Source of the DNA: Paenibacillus cisolokensis
GTDB taxonomy: Bacteria; Bacillota; Bacilli; Paenibacillales; Paenibacillaceae
Assembly: GCF_018403665.1 (NCBI RefSeq)
Contig: NZ_BOVJ01000168.1
Coordinates: forward strand, 1-60,552
Direction of reading: 5' to 3'
Length of the DNA stretch: 60,552 nt
This document shows, piece by piece, positions 56,832-60,552 of this stretch. The number at the start of each line of letters is the position of its first letter. The stretch's first letter is position 1. Under the pieces are notes generated by a model. It did no database searches. It was not told where the DNA came from and saw only the letters and a program-made list of their open reading frames with translations. Position numbers and translations under genes: made by a program.

Positions 56832-58556
56832 ATGAAGCGTATGGCGAATTGTAAAGGTGCCGCAATCGTGCTGATGCTTCTGCTTGTTTTTGTAACCGCT
56901 TGCTCGGGCGGAGGCCAGCCGTCAGGCGAGGCAAATGAGTCCGGCGGACAAACGGCGGATAAAGGAACGACGGACGGCGGAACGGGAACGGCGGAAGAGG
57001 ATCAGCCGGCCGACCCGGCGGGCAAATACGATCCGCCTATTGAAATAACGACCGTGCGCATCGTGAACGACACGTTCAAGTACGCCGAAGGGGAAGATAT
57101 CAGCAACAACGTATGGACGCGGACGATGGAAGAGAAGCTGGGAATCAAGGTCAAATACGATTGGGTCGTGAGCGGCGACGGACCGGGCGGACAAGGCGAA
57201 CAGAAGATGAACGTCTCGATCGCCTCCGGCGATTTGCCGGAAATCGTCCCGGTCAACGCGAGACAGCTCAAGCAGCTGGTGGAAGCGGATCTGCTGATGG
57301 ATTTGACGGACATTTACGAGAAGTACGCTTCGCCGTTTTTGAAAGAAATTATGACCCAGGATGGACCGAACGCGCTCGCCTCGGCTACATTCGACGGCAA
57401 GCTGATGGCGATTCCGAATACCGGGTCGGCTATGGACGGGGCTCCGATGGTTTGGATTCGCAGCGACTGGCTGCAAAAGCTGAATTTGCCTGAGCCCAAA
57501 ACGATGGACGACGTACTGCATATTATCGAAGCGTTTACGACGCAGGACCCGGACGGCAACAACAAGGCCGATACGATCGGCATGTCGCTCAACAAAGACC
57601 TGTATGGCGGTTATGCGACGATCGACGGATTTGCCAACAGCTATCATGCCTATCCGCGCATCTGGGTCAAGGACGGCAGCGGCAAGCTCGTTTACGGCAG
57701 CATCCAACCGGAGATGAAGACCGTCCTGGCCAAGCTGCAGGAGATGTACAAGAAGGGCCAGATCGACCGCGAATTCGGCGTGAAGGATACGGGCAAGGCC
57801 GCGGAGTTCGCCGCCGCCGGCAAAGTCGGAGTGCATTTCGGCCAAATGTGGAATCCGCTCTGGCCGCTCGTCGACAACAAGAAGAACGATTCGAACGCGG
57901 AATGGCAGTCGTATCCGCTCATGTCGATCGACGACCAACCGGCCAGGCCCCAGACGAGCATGGCGGTCGGCACCTATTACGCCGTGCTGAAAGATGCGAA
58001 ACATCCGGAAGCGCTGCTGAAGCTGATCAATCTCTTTGTCGAAACGGGCTGGGGAGAGACGACGACGCCGGAAAACTATGCGGCGCATTTTACGAGCGAC
58101 GGCATCGAACGGTTCAAGTACGCTCCGTTCCAGGCATGGCCGGCCCGCAAAAATCTGGACATTCATCTGCATATTCTGGAGGCGGAGAAAAGCGGCGACG
58201 CAACGAAGCTGAATCCGGAGGAGCAGGACAATTACAAGCAAATCAAAGATTATTTGAACGGCACCGGCACGGAACTGGGATGGGCGTATGACCGCGTGTT
58301 CGGTACGACCGGATCGTTCGCGACGATCAATCATTACGTGAATGAGAACCTGCTCTACCAGAACGAATTTTTCGGCGCGCCGACGCAGACGGCCGTGGAG
58401 AAAGACGCGACGCTGCAGAAGATGGAACTGGAAGTGTTCACGAAAATCATTTTGGGCGATCCGATCGACAATTTCGACAAATTCGTAGCCGATTGGAAGA
58501 AGCTCGGCGGCGACGCGATTACCGAAGAAGTGAATGCGTGGTACGCGGCCCGATAA
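56832..58556 (+). CDS. Sugar ABC transporter substrate-binding lipoprotein (LplA type)
   Basis: 574 residues from the ATG at 56832 (GGAGGAGG before it). Lipobox VTAC at about 21-24, a Gly/Ser/Thr/Asp-rich linker, then the extracellular solute-binding family 1 fold of the LplA type (NNVWTRTMEEKLGIKVKYDW, GDLPEIVPVNARQL, PMVWIRSDWLQKLNLPEPKT). Such proteins bind di- or oligosaccharides. It is followed by a terminator-like hairpin and two permeases; no ATPase is encoded, as is usual for systems served by a shared MsmX-type ATPase. Confidence 0.93.
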   Translation: MKRMANCKGAAIVLMLLLVFVTACSGGGQPSGEANESGGQTADKGTTDGGTGTAEEDQPADPAGKYDPPIEITTVRIVNDTFKYAEGEDISNNVWTRTMEEKLGIKVKYDWVVSGDGPGGQGEQKMNVSIASGDLPEIVPVNARQLKQLVEADLLMDLTDIYEKYASPFLKEIMTQDGPNALASATFDGKLMAIPNTGSAMDGAPMVWIRSDWLQKLNLPEPKTMDDVLHIIEAFTTQDPDGNNKADTIGMSLNKDLYGGYATIDGFANSYHAYPRIWVKDGSGKLVYGSIQPEMKTVLAKLQEMYKKGQIDREFGVKDTGKAAEFAAAGKVGVHFGQMWNPLWPLVDNKKNDSNAEWQSYPLMSIDDQPARPQTSMAVGTYYAVLKDAKHPEALLKLINLFVETGWGETTTPENYAAHFTSDGIERFKYAPFQAWPARKNLDIHLHILEAEKSGDATKLNPEEQDNYKQIKDYLNGTGTELGWAYDRVFGTTGSFATINHYVNENLLYQNEFFGAPTQTAVEKDATLQKMELEVFTKIILGDPIDNFDKFVADWKKLGGDAITEEVNAWYAAR

Positions 58557-58570
58557 TGATCCGAACCGGG

Positions 58571-58604
58571 GAGGGAAGAGGAGGGACCGCTCTTCCCTCT
58601 TTTT
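58571..58604 (+). terminator. Attenuating terminator between binding protein and permeases
   Basis: Perfect 10-bp stem GAGGGAAGAG/CTCTTCCCTC with a 9-base loop and five T. It lies inside the operon and would keep permease expression below that of the binding protein. Confidence 0.85.
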
Positions 58605-58636
58605 ATCCGCTGACGCTGCAGAAGAGAGGTGGTTTT

Positions 58637-59542
58637 ATGTTACACAGAGTGAAATGGAAATCGCCGTATTGGCCGCTTCATCTTATGGTGCTGCCGGGCC
58701 TCATTCTCGTACTGATTTACAGCTACGGTCCGATGTTCGGCATCGTCATCGCCTTTCAGAAGTTTATGCCGGCCAGAGGCATTTTCGATTCGCCCTGGTC
58801 GGGTCTGGACAATTTCCGCTATGTGCTGGATATGCCCGATTCCATGCGGGTGCTGCGCAATACGGTCATCATCGCCTTTTTGAAAATCGTCGCCGGTCTC
58901 ATCGTGCCGATCATCGTCTCGCTGCTGCTCAACGAGGTGCGCAAAGAGCTGTTCAAGCGCGGCATTCAGACGCTCATCTATTTGCCTCATTTCCTGTCCT
59001 GGATTATTCTCGGAGGCATTCTGATCGATATTTTGTCCCCGTCGACGGGAATCGTCAACCAGGCGCTGTCATGGGCCGGAATCGAGCCGATTTATTTCCT
59101 CGGCGATAACGGCTGGTTCCGTCCGGTTCTCGTCATCTCGGACGTCTGGAAGGAATTCGGCTTCAACACGATCGTGTATTTGGCGGCATTGACAAGCATC
59201 AGCCCCGCGCTGTACGAAGCGGCCATTGTGGACGGCGCGGGCCGGTGGAAGCAGACATGGCATATCACGTTGCCGGGGATGATGCCGATTATCGTGCTGC
59301 TGACGACGCTGAGTCTGGGCAATGTGCTCAATGCCGGCTTCGATCAGGTGTTCAACCTGTACAGTCCGCAGGTCTACGAATCCGGCGACATCATCGACAC
59401 GTTCGTATACCGGATCGGTCTGGTGGACGCCCAATACGGCGTAGCGACGGCGGTAGGGTTGTTCAAGTCGGTCGTCTCCTTCATATTTATTTCCGTATCG
59501 TACTATCTCGCGTACCGGCTGGCCCATTACCGGATATTTTAG
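58637..59542 (+). CDS. Sugar ABC transporter permease (LplB type)
   Basis: 301 residues from ATG 58637, with GAGAGGTGG upstream. Six helices; N-terminal PLHLMVLPGLILVLIYSYGPM; EAA loop AAIVDGAGRWKQTWHITLPGM. The family pattern YFLGDNGWFRPVLVISDVWKEFG and DQVFNLYSPQVYESGDIIDT are typical of LplB. It pairs with the next gene. Confidence 0.93.
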   Translation: MLHRVKWKSPYWPLHLMVLPGLILVLIYSYGPMFGIVIAFQKFMPARGIFDSPWSGLDNFRYVLDMPDSMRVLRNTVIIAFLKIVAGLIVPIIVSLLLNEVRKELFKRGIQTLIYLPHFLSWIILGGILIDILSPSTGIVNQALSWAGIEPIYFLGDNGWFRPVLVISDVWKEFGFNTIVYLAALTSISPALYEAAIVDGAGRWKQTWHITLPGMMPIIVLLTTLSLGNVLNAGFDQVFNLYSPQVYESGDIIDTFVYRIGLVDAQYGVATAVGLFKSVVSFIFISVSYYLAYRLAHYRIF

Positions 59543-59546
59543 GCCC

Positions 59547-59666
59547 GCTTACGAAGCCGATTTGCTCGCGCAAAGTTTTAGCGGATGCTTACGTAGTAAC
59601 TTTGCTCGCGCAAAGTTTTGGCTGATGCTTACGAAGCCGATTTGCTCGCGCAAAGTTTTAGGAGGT
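59547..59666 (+). repeat. Three tandem 40-bp repeats between lplB- and lplC-type genes
   Basis: Units 59547-59586, 59587-59626 and 59627-59666. Each starts GCTTACG, contains TTTGCTCGCGCAAA (a TTTGC/GCAAA hairpin with a TCGC loop) and ends AAAGTTTT plus a variable G/T-rich part. Units 1 and 3 are the more alike. In unit 3 the end is AGGAGGT, which is the ribosome-binding site of the downstream permease. Units 1 and 2 carry degenerate forms of it (AGCGGAT, GGCTGAT). Confidence 0.92.
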
Positions 59667-59671
59667 AGATT

Positions 59672-60552
59672 ATGGTCGAGCGCATCACGACGGGCAGAAG
59701 GTTGTTTGTCGCCTTCAACTATTCGCTGCTCACGCTGCTTTCGCTGCTATGCCTGTTTCCGATGATCCATGTGCTTGCGGTATCGTTCAGCTCCAGCGAA
59801 GCGGCGACGGCCGGCCTCGTCAAGCTGTGGCCGGTCCAGTTCACGTTCAGTTCGTATGAATTCGTGTTGGCCAAACCGGCGTTTCTGACGTCGATCGGCG
59901 TTACGCTGAAGCGGGTTGCGCTCGGCGTTTCGATCAATATGGCGCTGTCGGTTTTGCTCGCCTATCCGTTGTCCAAGGAGGTTGCGAAATTTCCGTGGCG
60001 GACGTTTTACGTCTGGATTTTCGTCATCACGATTCTGTTTCAGGGCGGACTTATCCCTTTATATATGACCGTCAAGTTTACCGGCATTATGGATTCGATC
60101 TGGGCGCTCGTGCTGCCTTCCGCCGTCCCGGTATTCAATGTTATTCTGCTGCTCAATTTTTCCGCGGACTGCCGAAGGAACTCGAAGAGGCGTCGTTTAT
60201 GGACGGCGCCGGCCATTGGATGACGATGTGGCGCATCATGGTGCCGCTGTCCGCTCCGGCGCTGGCGACGATTACGCTGTTCGCTACGGTCAACCACTGG
60301 AATTCGTGGTTCGACGGGCTGATCTTCATGAACTCGCCGGAACACTATCCGCTGCAGAGCTATTTGCAGACCGTCGTCATTAACCGCGATCTCAGCCTCG
60401 TTTCGTCGTCGGATATGAAGTCGCTCGCGGAAGTGAGCGACCGTACCGCGAAAGCGGCGCAAATCTTTCTCGGCGCGCTGCCGATTTTGCTCGTGTACCC
60501 GTTTTTGCAACGGTTTTTCATGAAAGGAATCGTGCTGGGCAGCGTCAAAGAG
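59672..60552 (+). CDS. Sugar ABC transporter permease (LplC type), frameshifted and cut by the window end
   Basis: At least 293 residues after repair. N-terminal FNYSLLTLLSLLCLFPMIHVL, then six helices. The frame breaks at about 60160, five T to six, giving LLNFFRGLPKELEEASFMDGAGHW with the EAA loop. The last visible residues (MKGIVLGSVKE) lie at the family's normal end, so only a few codons and the stop are missing. Ribosome-binding site AGGAGGT comes from the third repeat unit. The partner of the preceding permease. Confidence 0.9.

Overview
The window reads as a GC-rich, endospore-forming Firmicute of the Paenibacillaceae (Paenibacillus/Cohnella type). The main evidence is a T-box leader in front of argS, a YheC/YheD-type spore-coat ATP-grasp gene, a DUF2512 gene, KhtT/KhtU, a YesM/YesN-type two-component pair beside an LplABC-type sugar ABC transporter, and several Gfo/Idh, TIM-barrel and AraC genes of the kind carbohydrate-using paenibacilli carry in number. 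This is inferred from gene content; there is no rRNA, tRNA, CRISPR array, prophage or insertion sequence that I can see.

Layout. 0-14.5 kb is mostly housekeeping and stress functions: K+/H+ antiporter (khtTU, minus strand), a secreted protein, a stand-alone divergent MurE-type ligase with a serine hydrolase and a phosphoesterase, an ECF-type sigma factor followed by a ClpP paralogue, a 14-helix drug exporter, a spore-coat-type ATP-grasp gene, catE and uraA. 15-21.2 kb is central metabolism and translation: odhA-odhB, then a T-box-controlled argS. 21.4-23.4 kb holds an acyltransferase and two small conserved proteins.

23.5-43.8 kb is the most unusual part. A beta-propeller protein leads into a tightly packed set: Gfo/Idh dehydrogenase, TIM-barrel isomerase, sulfatase-fold enzyme, second Gfo/Idh, adenylylsulfate (APS) kinase, two more sulfatase-fold enzymes, an Opp-type ABC transporter with enlarged binding protein and permease, two small membrane proteins, another TIM-barrel protein and an AraC regulator. 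A phytanoyl-CoA-dioxygenase-family gene follows, divergent from a second AraC gene. Only one of the three sulfatase-fold enzymes carries the Cys-x-Pro-x-Arg maturation motif; the other two have Thr at that position. I read the region as a locus for uptake and stripping of an acidic (sulfate- and perhaps phosphate-substituted) glycan or glycoside. The substrate is unknown and the combination with APS kinase is the most novel element.

44-60.5 kb holds a HAD phosphatase, a 1529-residue Lhr-type helicase with an 11-unit pentapeptide insertion, another Gfo/Idh gene, a stalk-domain protein, an SDR without the YxxxK motif, the stranded C-terminus of a GH35 beta-galactosidase, and a YesM/YesN - LplABC transporter locus that runs off the right end.

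A caution applies to the whole window. Seventeen genes are each interrupted by one or two frameshifts, and nearly all can be repaired by restoring a base to a homopolymer run (for example five A to six). All losses go in the same direction and conserved protein resumes at once in the next frame, so these are most likely sequencing errors, not pseudogenes. I annotate those genes across the shift and give the site in each entry. Two apparent fusions (one joining a Gfo/Idh gene to APS kinase, one extending the first Opp permease to 763 residues) are artefacts of this.
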